Below, piece by piece: positions 50,991-59,106 of a stretch of 64,000 nucleotides of DNA. How positions within the stretch are numbered: position 1 is the first letter of the stretch; each line of letters starts with the position of its first letter. Made by a program: the position numbers and the translations under genes. The notes under the pieces are model-generated. The model did not search any database, had not been told where the DNA came from, and saw nothing but the letters and a program-made list of their open reading frames with translations. Origin of the DNA: Pseudomonas frederiksbergensis (GTDB lineage: Bacteria > Pseudomonadota > Gammaproteobacteria > Pseudomonadales > Pseudomonadaceae); NCBI RefSeq assembly GCF_003732705.1, contig NZ_MOBR01000023.1:1-64000 (forward strand), read 5' to 3'.

Positions 50991-52121
50991 ATGAAGACCG
51001 GTTTTGTCTGGCATGAAATTTACATGTGGCATTCAACGGGATGCCACGCTGGAGTCTATCGCCCAGGACTGACGATCCAGCCCGGAATCCCTTTCGAGGA
51101 GGCGCAAACCAAACGACGTTTAAAAAACCTGTTGGACGTCAGCGGCCTTAGCGCACACCTGCAACCGATCACGGCCGTCGCGCTGACGGAAGAACAACTG
51201 CAACGTGTGCACACCTCGGCCTATTTGAATGTGCTCAAACAACTTAGCGATGGCAACGGCGGGCAATTGAGCGCCAATACCCCTGTGGGCAATGGCAGCT
51301 ACGACATTGCCAAACTGGCTGCTGGCGGCGTGGTTTCTGCGGTAGATGCTGTTCTGCGGGGGGCGGTAAAAAATGCTTACGCACTGGTGCGTCCTCCGGG
51401 ACATCACGCTGAACCGGACACAGGCATGGGGTTCTGTTTACTGGCCAACGCCGCACTGGCTGCAGATCATGCCCTGGAGCACTTCCATCTTGAGCGCGTA
51501 GCAATCGTCGACTGGGATGTTCACCACGGAAATGGTGCTCAGCGGATCTTCTGGGAGGATCCGCGAGTACTGACGATCTCGGTGCATCAGGATGGAAACT
51601 ACCCCGCCGATTCGGGCCACACGCACGAACAGGGTGCGGGTCCAGGCCTGGGGTACAACTTCAACATTCCGCTCCCGCCCGGCTGTGGTAACGGGGCCTA
51701 CCTGCACGCATTCGACACGCTGATTCTGCCCGCCCTTCGCGCCTACCGCCCGCAATTGATCATCGTACCTTGTGGCTTTGATGCGGGAGCTTATGACCCA
51801 TTGGGTCGCATGATGCTGCACAGCAACACCTATCGAGCCATGACCCAGCGAGTAATGGCGGTCGCAGACGCATGTTGTGAGGGGCGGCTGGTGCTGTGCC
51901 ATGAAGGAGGCTACGAACCTAACACTGTGCCCTACATGGGATTAGCCGTTATTGAGACGTTGAGCGAGCTCCCCACTGCGATTACCGATCCCAATCTTGC
52001 TGATATGCAAGGTCTGACAGGACAAGCGCTGAAACCCCATCAACGCGAATGGATTGCCCGTTTGCTGAATAAACTTCAAGGCCCCTTGCTGCCAGGTCCG
52101 GAAGAGGAAGGCTGTGTATGA
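50991..52121 (+). CDS. histone deacetylase-like acetylpolyamine amidohydrolase
   Basis: This 376-residue zinc amidohydrolase of the arginase/deacetylase fold has substrate and metal motifs RPPGHHAEPDTGMGFC, VDWDVHHGNG (Asp and His zinc ligands), CGFDAGAYDPLG (second Asp) and HEGGYEP. It would remove the acetyl group from acetylated polyamines or other acyl amides. ATG 50991 is chosen because GAGGG lies before it. The stop overlaps the start of the next gene (ATGA), so it is translationally coupled to the polyamine binding protein. In P. aeruginosa such enzymes take part in acetylpolyamine use. Confidence 0.9.
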   Translation: MKTGFVWHEIYMWHSTGCHAGVYRPGLTIQPGIPFEEAQTKRRLKNLLDVSGLSAHLQPITAVALTEEQLQRVHTSAYLNVLKQLSDGNGGQLSANTPVGNGSYDIAKLAAGGVVSAVDAVLRGAVKNAYALVRPPGHHAEPDTGMGFCLLANAALAADHALEHFHLERVAIVDWDVHHGNGAQRIFWEDPRVLTISVHQDGNYPADSGHTHEQGAGPGLGYNFNIPLPPGCGNGAYLHAFDTLILPALRAYRPQLIIVPCGFDAGAYDPLGRMMLHSNTYRAMTQRVMAVADACCEGRLVLCHEGGYEPNTVPYMGLAVIETLSELPTAITDPNLADMQGLTGQALKPHQREWIARLLNKLQGPLLPGPEEEGCV

Positions 52122-53323
52122 ACTCACTTTCGGCATCCAGAAAATACTTATCTAACGCAAGTTTGCGTTTCAACATAACACCCATAAAAACGGTTGGATT
52201 GAAATTGATCAAGAACATCCCCTCGCTCCGCTTGCTTGGCAAAGTCCTGTGCGGTCTCGGCCTGCTCAGCTCACTCGCCCAAGCCGAAGCTGATGATCGC
52301 ACCTTGCGAGTCTACAACTGGTTCGACTACATCACCCCCAAGGCCCTGGAAGACTTCAAGGCCCAGAACCCCCAGACCGAAATGGTCTACGACGTCTACG
52401 ATAGCAACGAAAGCCTGGAAGCCAAGCTGCTCACCGGCAACTCCGGTTATGACGTGGTGAACCCGGGCGACATGTTCTTCGCCAAGGAGATCGGGGCGGG
52501 GGTGTTCCAGCCACTGGACCGCAGCAAGCTGCCAAACTGGCAACACCTCGACCCCCATCTGATGAAGCTGGTCGAAGACAACGACCCGGGCAATCAATTT
52601 GGTGTGCCCTACATGTACGGCACCGTCCTGATCGGTTTCAACCCGGCCAAGGTCAAGGCCGTATTGGGCGACAACGCACCGGTGGACAGCTGGGACCTGA
52701 TCTTCAAGGAAGAAAACATCAGCAAGCTCAAGCAGTGCGGTGTCGCCCTGCTCGACTCGCCGTCGGAGATTCTGCCGCTGGCCCTGAAACATCTCGGCCT
52801 GGACCCCAACAGCACCAGCCCGGCGGACTACGCCAAGGCTGAAGCACTGATGATGAAGATCCGTCCGTACATCACCTACTTCCACTCGTCCAAGTACATG
52901 GCCGACATCGCCAACGGCGATATCTGTGTCGCAGTCGGTTACTCCGGTAGCTTCTTCCAGGCCGATAACCGCGCCAAGGACGCCAAGAATGGCGTGGTGG
53001 TCGACATGCGTCTGCCGAAGGAAGGAGCGCCCGTTTGGTTTGACATGCTCTCGATCCCCAAATCAGCGAAAAATCCGGAAGACGCCTACGCCTTCATCAA
53101 CTACTTGCTGCAACCGAAAGTCATCGCGCCAATCAGCGACTTTGTCGGCTACCCGAACCCGAACAAGGACGCCACTGAGCTGGTTAATCCGGCGATCCGC
53201 AACAACCCGAACCTGTACCCCACCGAAGCGGCCATGAAAACCCTCTACAGCCTGAAACCGCTGCCCCGTGACGCGGAACGGGTACGAACCCGGGCCTGGA
53301 GCAGAATCAAGTCAGGTGTCTGA
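52118..53323 (+). CDS. polyamine periplasmic binding protein, PotF/SpuD-like (second)
   Basis: This 401-residue exported binding protein has a long N-terminal region ending in the signal segment LLGKVLCGLGLLSSLAQA, so the mature start is near EADDRTLRVYNWFDYI. Family motifs are VYDVYDSNESLEAKLLTGNSGYD, PYMYGTVLIGFN and YAFINYLLQPKVIA. It starts inside the deacetylase stop codon (ATGA). An internal start nearer the signal sequence is possible. No permease genes are linked. It probably delivers or senses acetylated polyamines for the adjacent enzyme (inferred). Confidence 0.88.
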   Translation: MNSLSASRKYLSNASLRFNITPIKTVGLKLIKNIPSLRLLGKVLCGLGLLSSLAQAEADDRTLRVYNWFDYITPKALEDFKAQNPQTEMVYDVYDSNESLEAKLLTGNSGYDVVNPGDMFFAKEIGAGVFQPLDRSKLPNWQHLDPHLMKLVEDNDPGNQFGVPYMYGTVLIGFNPAKVKAVLGDNAPVDSWDLIFKEENISKLKQCGVALLDSPSEILPLALKHLGLDPNSTSPADYAKAEALMMKIRPYITYFHSSKYMADIANGDICVAVGYSGSFFQADNRAKDAKNGVVVDMRLPKEGAPVWFDMLSIPKSAKNPEDAYAFINYLLQPKVIAPISDFVGYPNPNKDATELVNPAIRNNPNLYPTEAAMKTLYSLKPLPRDAERVRTRAWSRIKSGV

Positions 53324-53504
53324 ATATTCCCTTCGGGGTGCCCAGTAGAACGCTCAGGTAGTTAAGTTCAGAACCTGTCGCATCACTCAGTGCAGCGAGA
53401 AACGCTATGAAAACCCATTTCGAGTTAAGTGTTGCCCTTAAATCCGAGCCCAAGTGTGATGGAAACATTAACCGCTTCAACCGTCAGCAGTCAGTGGTAT
53501 CAGC

Positions 53505-55217
53505 ATGATCGAGGTCACCGAGGCTTCAATCGCCCAACTGCGCGCCGCGCTTGAATCCGGCCAGACAACGGCCGTTGAACTGGTCCAGGCCTATCTCGCC
53601 AGGATCGACGCCTACGACGGCACCGATACGTCTACCGCCCTGAACGCCGTGGTGGTCCGCAACCCCGAGGCGCTGAAGGAAGCCCAGGCCTCCGATGCCC
53701 GTCGGGCCTCGGGGCAAAAGCTTGGGCCGCTCGATGGCATCCCTTACACGGCCAAGGACAGTTATCTGGTCAAGGGGCTCACCGCGGCTTCCGGGAGCCC
53801 AGCCTTCAAAGACCTGATCGCTTATCGCGACGCGTTCACTATCGAACGCCTGCGCGCCTGCGGGGCGATCTGCCTGGGCAAGACCAATATGCCGCCAATG
53901 GCAAATGGCGGCATGCAGCGCGGGGTCTACGGCCGGGCCGAGAGCCCGTACAACGCTGACTATCTCACCGCGCCCTTCGCCTCGGGTTCATCGAACGGCG
54001 CCGGGACCGCCACCGCTGCCAGTTTCGCGGCATTCGGCCTGGCGGAAGAAACCTGGTCGAGTGGCCGGGGACCTGCCTCGAACAACGGTTTGTGCGCCTA
54101 TACACCTTCGCGCGGGGTGATTTCGGTGCGAGGCAACTGGCCGCTGGTACCGACGATGGACGTTGTCGTGCCGTATGCCAGAACCATGGGCGACCTGCTT
54201 GAGGTGCTCGACGTGGTGGTGGCCGAAGACCCTGACACTCGCGGCGATCTGTGGCGGATGCAGCCCTGGGTGCCGATCCCGAGCGTCGCCTCGGTGCGTC
54301 CGGCCTCCTATAGGTCGCTGGCGGCGAACAGTGGAGCACTGGTCGGAAAGCGCTTCGGCGTTCCGCGCATGTACATCAACGCCGATCCGCAAGCCGGCAC
54401 CTCTGAGGCGCCGGGTATCGGTGGGCCAACCGGTCAACGCATCAACACTCATCCTTCGGTGATCGGCCTTTGGGAACAAGCTCGCCAGGCACTCGAAGCC
54501 GCGGGTGCCGAAGTGCTTGAGGTCGACTTACCCCTGGTCTCCAACTACGAGGGTGATCGTCCTGGCGCATCGACGCTGCTCAATCGCGGGCTGGTGTCTA
54601 AAGAGTTCCTGCGCCATGAATTGTGGGATCTGTCGGCCTGGGCATTCGATGACTTTCTGCGGGCCAACAACGATCCGAAATTGAACCGTCTGGTCGATGT
54701 CGACGGACCGCAGATTTTCCCGCATGACCCAGGCACTCTGCCCTGCCAACAGGGCGCCTTTGCCATTGACATGAGCGAGTACGTGCAGATGGCCGAGCGT
54801 GGCATTACACCCTGGGACCAGATCGCCACTCTGGCTGGCGGACTCCGGGGGCTGGAACAGACGCGTCGGATCGACCTAGAAGACTGGATGGATCGGCTTG
54901 GGCTCGATGCCGTGCTATTCCCGACAGTTGCCGACGTTGGCCCGGCGAATGCCGACGTCGATCCGCAGTCATCGGACATCGCGTGGAGTAATGGCATCTG
55001 GGTCGCCAACGGCAACCTCGCCATCCGGCACTTGGGCGTGCCTACCGTCACCGTGCCGATGGGCGTCATGCCGGACATCGGCATGCCAGTCGGGCTGACC
55101 TTTGCCGGTCGTGCCTATGACGATTCGACACTGCTGCGTTTCGCTTCAGCATTTGAGTCGACTGGGACGAAGCGCAGGATCCCGCCTCGTACCCCACCCT
55201 TGTCCGCGGCCAATTAA
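53505..55217 (+). CDS. amidase-signature family amidohydrolase
   Basis: This 570-residue amidase-signature enzyme has the catalytic triad: Lys in YTAKDSYLVKG, cis-Ser in ASGSSNGAGTATAASF, and nucleophile Ser in EETWSSGRGPASNN. The canonical GGSIR around that Ser is altered to SSGRGP. It cleaves a linear amide; the substrate is unknown. It lies 181 bp after the PotF-like gene in the same direction, so it may belong to the same polyamine module by cutting an acyl-amide bond. No strong ribosome site precedes ATG 53505. Confidence 0.86.
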   Translation: MIEVTEASIAQLRAALESGQTTAVELVQAYLARIDAYDGTDTSTALNAVVVRNPEALKEAQASDARRASGQKLGPLDGIPYTAKDSYLVKGLTAASGSPAFKDLIAYRDAFTIERLRACGAICLGKTNMPPMANGGMQRGVYGRAESPYNADYLTAPFASGSSNGAGTATAASFAAFGLAEETWSSGRGPASNNGLCAYTPSRGVISVRGNWPLVPTMDVVVPYARTMGDLLEVLDVVVAEDPDTRGDLWRMQPWVPIPSVASVRPASYRSLAANSGALVGKRFGVPRMYINADPQAGTSEAPGIGGPTGQRINTHPSVIGLWEQARQALEAAGAEVLEVDLPLVSNYEGDRPGASTLLNRGLVSKEFLRHELWDLSAWAFDDFLRANNDPKLNRLVDVDGPQIFPHDPGTLPCQQGAFAIDMSEYVQMAERGITPWDQIATLAGGLRGLEQTRRIDLEDWMDRLGLDAVLFPTVADVGPANADVDPQSSDIAWSNGIWVANGNLAIRHLGVPTVTVPMGVMPDIGMPVGLTFAGRAYDDSTLLRFASAFESTGTKRRIPPRTPPLSAAN

Positions 55218-55375
55218 CAAAAAGGTCGGGATAGGGGAAATACGGAAACCAATCCCGCCTAATCAAAAACCGGCCGGGGGAATGCCTATCCCCCATGTAC
55301 GCGGAAAGAAACTTATCCGAAGCCACATAATCGGCAACCGCCCGTAACGAGGCCGCTGACTCGCCACCAAGACCT

Positions 55376-55584
55376 CTTCGCGAACTGGCCAAAGCCAATG
55401 CGAAGCTGAAAATTCAGGTCGTACTTCCGGCCTCGACCGCCACCGAAATCTGGACCGAAGGCGTCTGCGGCGTGCCGCTGTCGACGCTAGGAAAAGACAC
55501 CGTCATGAGCGCGGAAAATTGCGTTGACGCAGCCCTTGCCGCGACGCAAACGCGCACTCCGACTTCTCGTTATCGCCTTGCATG
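55376..55584 (+). pseudogene. 3-prime remnant of an SDR oxidoreductase
   Basis: The plus strand reads ELAKANAKLKIQVVLPASTA, TEIWTEGVCGVPLSTLG and DTVMSAENCVDAALAATQ, then stops at 55584. This is the C-terminal third of a short-chain dehydrogenase (LPxxTATEIW is the region after the Tyr-Lys motif). The front of the gene is absent. Confidence 0.72.
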
Positions 55585-55607
55585 ACCGTCCCAAGCGGCT
55601 CTGGCAG

Positions 55608-56618
55608 TCAGGGCCGCTTTTTTGCTTTCAGCCGCAGAATAGCGCCCTGGAAATCAATGATGCTCGTCCCGGCAATCGTCTCGGCGAAGCCCATTCCGAA
55701 TACGCGACCAGGGGTTTCAAAACCAGCGTGTCGCTCACCGGCCAATACCCTGCGCGCCGCTTCAACGGCAGACAGCGGCGTAAAGCTGTAGCCGTTGACG
55801 GTCTCGATCACCGAGCGTGCAACGCTGCCGTCAGCGCCTGTTACTTCAGCCACGGCCCGGGCGCGATGGGCATCTCGCTGCTCAGTGCTGGGGCCGTCGG
55901 GCAGTTGTGACAGATCCCCTTCGGGGAACGCATCACCACTGATGTGCACGAACATCGCGATATTGGCGATCCCGGTGGAGTGCCAGCCAGTGACCAGGTC
56001 GCCGAAAGACAGCGGCGCGCACATGACCGGGCCATCGCCGAAATCGAAGTATTGCGGCTGCGCGTCCGGGGTGGCCAGCAGTTCTCCGTCAACCCGCGCC
56101 ATAAGGCCCGCGCCGATGATTTCAGCGACACTCATGGCCGATCCCCGCGACATGGATCCGGGCACCTGCAACGCCACCTTCAACGACTGCGGATTTTGCA
56201 CCCGGCGCGCCACATGCAGCGCCAGGCAGTCAGTCGGCACCACGTCCCAACCGACGCCGGGCAGCAACATGACACCCGCCTCGGTGGCCTGCACGCCAAG
56301 CCGTTCCGCCTGTCGATAGACATTGATCTCGGCCGTGATGTCCAGATAATCGACGCCGGCCTTGATGCAGGCATCCATCAGCGGCCCCGCCGTTTGCGCG
56401 AAAGGCCCGGCGAAGTTGAGCAGCACGTCAATGTCGGCCAGATCTGCCAAAGCATCCGCATTGAATGCCCGATAAGGCACGTCCAGTTGCGCCGCGAGGG
56501 ACGCCAGCCGTTCGGCATTGCGCCCGGCGATGACAACGTCCAGCCCCAGCGCCTTGGCGTGCTCGGCCGCCATGCGACCGGTGTAGCCCGTCGCGCCGTA
56601 GATCATTAAGGTTTTCAT
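55608..56618 (-). CDS. saccharopine dehydrogenase-like NAD(P)-binding protein
   Basis: This 336-residue protein has an N-terminal Rossmann motif MIYGATGYTGRMAAEHAKAL, GRNAERL at beta 2, and NFAGPFAQTAGPLMDACIKAGVDYLD, typical of the trans-acting saccharopine dehydrogenase/enoyl reductase-like family. The C-terminal domain ends FETPGRVFGMGFAETIAGTSI. The reaction is unknown. The start overlaps the stop of the VOC gene upstream by ATGA, so the two are coupled. Confidence 0.85.
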   Translation of the reverse strand: MKTLMIYGATGYTGRMAAEHAKALGLDVVIAGRNAERLASLAAQLDVPYRAFNADALADLADIDVLLNFAGPFAQTAGPLMDACIKAGVDYLDITAEINVYRQAERLGVQATEAGVMLLPGVGWDVVPTDCLALHVARRVQNPQSLKVALQVPGSMSRGSAMSVAEIIGAGLMARVDGELLATPDAQPQYFDFGDGPVMCAPLSFGDLVTGWHSTGIANIAMFVHISGDAFPEGDLSQLPDGPSTEQRDAHRARAVAEVTGADGSVARSVIETVNGYSFTPLSAVEAARRVLAGERHAGFETPGRVFGMGFAETIAGTSIIDFQGAILRLKAKKRP

Positions 56619-57016
56619 TGGGCGTGCTGCCAGTTTTTGTAAACGAACTCGAGGCTGTAACCGTCCGGATCGAGAACATTGGCCGCGTAATAATTCGGGT
56701 CATAGTGCAGACGTGCACCCGGTGCGCCGTTGTCGACAGCGCCGTTGTTGATGGCGGCGGCATAGGCGGCATCGACTTGATCCTGGCTGTGCGCCACAAA
56801 CCCCACATGCACCGCCCGCCCCTCGACAACACCTTCGCGCAGCCAAAAGAAAACCCGCCCGTTGGCGCCGAAGCCCTTGAGGTCCGGGTGACCGGGCGGA
56901 CCGTCCTTGCCGTCGTAATCGAGACGCCCGGTGATGCCGAGCGGCGTCAGCGCGGCGGTGTAGAAACGGATGGAGCGGTCAATGTCGCTGACCGAAAGAA
57001 AAATATGATCGAGCAT
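56615..57016 (-). CDS. VOC family (glyoxalase/dioxygenase-fold) protein
   Basis: This 133-residue protein with the paired beta-alpha-beta fold of vicinal oxygen chelate proteins has LDHIFLSVSDIDRSIRFYTA (metal-ligand His near residue 3), AVHVGFVAHSQDQVDAAY (second His) and LDPDGYSLEFVYKN (Glu). It could be a lyase or dioxygenase, or bind a small ligand. GAGGCC precedes ATG 57016. The gene overlaps the dehydrogenase below it, forming a two-gene unit divergent from the TetX-like monooxygenase. Confidence 0.9.
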   Translation of the reverse strand: MLDHIFLSVSDIDRSIRFYTAALTPLGITGRLDYDGKDGPPGHPDLKGFGANGRVFFWLREGVVEGRAVHVGFVAHSQDQVDAAYAAAINNGAVDNGAPGARLHYDPNYYAANVLDPDGYSLEFVYKNWQHAQ

Positions 57017-57233
57017 GGGCGGCCTCACTGATTCAAACGCTGATTGAGTGGTATCACCACACTACCCCTCGCCTTCGAAGTGAGCGCCGCCGTTTGTGCT
57101 GCAATCCTGCCTGTTTCTGCTTTTAGTCACCGATCCGCTTACGCGTTCAAGCAATGCCCGCAACTCCGGGAATAGCTCCCTGGCCTGCCGGTAGTAGATA
57201 CTCTGCGCGGACGTCAATCACACAGGTATTGAG

Positions 57234-58370
57234 ATGAACACTCCAATCGCGATCATCGGTGCAGGGCTCGGTGGATTGACGCTTGCGCGGGTCCTGCATG
57301 TCCACGGTATCGCGGTGACGATCTACGAGGCGGAAACGTCGGCCAACGCGCGCGCTCAAGGTGGCCTGCTCGATATCCATGAATACAACGGACAGCTCGC
57401 GCTCAAGGCCGCCGGGCTCTACGACAGGTTTCTTGGCATCATCATCGAGGGCGCCGATGCCAAGCGGATAGGCGACAAATCCGGCAACGTCCTGCTGGAT
57501 TGGCCGAGCACGGATAACGGCGGCCGGCCTGAGGTGGAGCGAGGGGAGCTGCGCAGGATTTTGCTGGAATCGCTGCCGGCCGACACCATTCGCTGGGGAC
57601 ACAAAGTCACCACGGCTGCCCCGCTCGGCGGCGGACGGCATCGGCTGACCTTCGCTAACGGCGCAACCGTGACCACGGACCTTCTGGTGGGTGCCGACGG
57701 CGCCTGGTCGAGAGTTCGCCCGCTGCTTAGCGACGTAACACCGATCTACGCTGGCATTTCCTTTATCGAAACATTCCTGTTCAACAGCGACAGTCACCAC
57801 ACGGCCAGCGCCGAGGTGATCGGTGACGGCACGCTGATGGCGGTTGTGCCCAATCAAGGCATTCTGGCTCACCGCCATGCAAACGGAACCCTGCAAGCGT
57901 ACGTGGCCCTGAAGAGGCCTGAAGATTGGTTTGAGCGCATTGACCTCGCCGATCCCGTGACGGCCATGGCCCGGGTAGCCGAGGAATTCGATGGTTGGGC
58001 ACCGGCACTGACAGCGCTCATCACCGATTCTGATATTGACCCCGTGCTTCGCCCGATCCATGCGCTCCCGATCGAGCACCGATGGGAGCGCGTACCCGGC
58101 GTGACACTGCTCGGCGATGCAGCGCACCTGATGTCGCCGTTTGCTGGCGAAGGCGCCAACCTCGCCCTGTACGACGGCGCTCTGCTGGCCGAGGCGATTA
58201 TCGCCCACCCCGATAACATCGAAGCCGCGCTGACCGCGTATGAACAGGACCTCTTTCCACGCAGTGCAGAAACGGCGGCAGAAACCGATAAGAACCTCAG
58301 GCTGTTTTTCGACGACACCGCGCCGCAAAGCCTGATTGACCTGTTCAGCCAATTTCTGCCCGCCAAATGA
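57234..58370 (+). CDS. TetX-like FAD-dependent monooxygenase
   Basis: This 378-residue flavoprotein of the class A monooxygenase family has the FAD motif IAIIGAGLGGLTLARVL (residues 5-21), ARAQGGLLDIHEYNGQLALKAAGL, RGELRRILLESL, LLVGADGAWSRVRPL, and LLGDAAHLMSPFAGEGANLAL, the second FAD motif. The stretch QGGLLDI...GQLAL is shared with Tet(X) tetracycline-inactivating oxygenases. Aromatic or polyketide hydroxylation is likely, but the true substrate cannot be told by eye. A strong terminator hairpin follows. Confidence 0.88.
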   Translation: MNTPIAIIGAGLGGLTLARVLHVHGIAVTIYEAETSANARAQGGLLDIHEYNGQLALKAAGLYDRFLGIIIEGADAKRIGDKSGNVLLDWPSTDNGGRPEVERGELRRILLESLPADTIRWGHKVTTAAPLGGGRHRLTFANGATVTTDLLVGADGAWSRVRPLLSDVTPIYAGISFIETFLFNSDSHHTASAEVIGDGTLMAVVPNQGILAHRHANGTLQAYVALKRPEDWFERIDLADPVTAMARVAEEFDGWAPALTALITDSDIDPVLRPIHALPIEHRWERVPGVTLLGDAAHLMSPFAGEGANLALYDGALLAEAIIAHPDNIEAALTAYEQDLFPRSAETAAETDKNLRLFFDDTAPQSLIDLFSQFLPAK

Positions 58371-58391
58371 CCGCTGTTCAATTCCTGAAGG

Positions 58392-58434
58392 CAAAAAAAA
58401 GCCCCGCGACCTAAATGAGGTGCGGGGCAAAAAA
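58392..58434. terminator. bidirectional rho-independent terminator
   Basis: GCCCCGC (58401-58407) and GCGGGGC (58422-58428), extended by the inner ACC/GGT pairing, form a strong stem with A-tract before and A-rich sequence after. It ends transcription of the TetX-like gene. Confidence 0.85.
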
Positions 58435-58435
58435 T

Positions 58436-58457
58436 TGGTTGGTTGCGGCCAACCAAA
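58436..58457. other. small palindrome after terminator
   Basis: TTGGTTG and CAACCAA flank GTTGCGGC. It is near the terminator of the monooxygenase gene and may be part of its RNA end. Confidence 0.3.
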
Positions 58458-58626
58458 GGAGCATGGTTCAAAGCGGCGAGCTGTCAGCGGCTTCGATGGA
58501 GGCGATTTTCGGCGTTTATCCGACAAAGAAGAACTCGTCATTCTTGATTGTGACTATTGCTTGAGCCGATAGTTGTGCCCCAGGCAGACTGCTTGACCGC
58601 CCGACTACAACTAAAAGGATTTCCCC

Positions 58627-58878
58627 GTGCGCACTTTTGACCTGATCCGCGATGCCGTCCTGCCAGAATTCCGCGACCGGGTGGCGGAATACCTGATCGA
58701 GTACGAAACCGTACTGGGTGAAAACGCGCCCGATTCGGAACGCGTGCGCACCACGGCCCATCAGTTGCGCGGCTATTTACGCGGCCTGAACACCACGCGG
58801 GTGTTGGGGATGGCGGATTGGGAAGAGCTGGATCGGCGCATCGTCGGGACGTGGCTGACGCGCCACACTCAGGAATAA
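58627..58878 (+). CDS. small hypothetical protein
   Basis: This 83-residue acidic helical protein (RTFDLIRDAVLPEFRDRVAE, ENAPDSERVRTTAHQLRGYL, ADWEELDRRIVGTWL) starts at GTG 58627, with AAAAGGATTTCCCC before it. There is no signal peptide. It is similar in feel to the small helical Pseudomonas proteins elsewhere in this window. Function unknown. Confidence 0.6.
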   Translation: MRTFDLIRDAVLPEFRDRVAEYLIEYETVLGENAPDSERVRTTAHQLRGYLRGLNTTRVLGMADWEELDRRIVGTWLTRHTQE

Positions 58879-58901
58879 GCCACCCGACGGCGAACAAAAA
58901 A

Positions 58902-58933
58902 GGGGACAGATCATTCGATCTGTCCCCCTTTTT
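58902..58933. terminator. GGGGACAG palindrome acting as bidirectional terminator
   Basis: GGGGACAGATC and its exact complement form 11-bp arms with an ATTC loop, with AAAAAA before and TTTTTT after. It belongs to the GGGGACAG family (26-bp compact form) and lies between the small gene and tRNA-Gln. Confidence 0.85.
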
Positions 58934-58944
58934 TATCAGGAATA

Positions 58945-59019
58945 TGGCAGGGGCGGCTGGATTTGAACCAACGCATGGCAGGATCAAAACCTGCTGCCTT
59001 ACCGCTTGGCGACGCCCCT
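58945..59019 (-). tRNA. tRNA-Gln (anticodon TTG)
   Basis: The complement reads AGGGGCGTCGCCAAGCGGTA and on to a 3-prime CCA encoded in the gene. The anticodon loop is TTTTGAT with anticodon TTG, the T-arm contains GGTTCAAATCC, and the acceptor arms AGGGGCG and CGCCCCT pair fully. It is 75 bases long including CCA. It is isolated; no integrase is nearby. Confidence 0.93.
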
Positions 59020-59106
59020 GCAAGAGCGGGCGGAAATTTATCAACTTTCTCGTCGTCTGGGAAGCCCCCGCTCAATATTAATTTGTTTTAAAACAGCCAC
59101 TTGTCA

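Noticed and set aside
57147..58541. Open frame of 464 codons on the minus strand
   Set aside because: It is antisense to the TetX-like monooxygenase and crosses its terminator hairpin. No motif supports it.
58902..59019. tRNA-associated integration site
   Set aside because: A tRNA-Gln is present, but there is no integrase gene and no repeat of the tRNA 3-prime end nearby.
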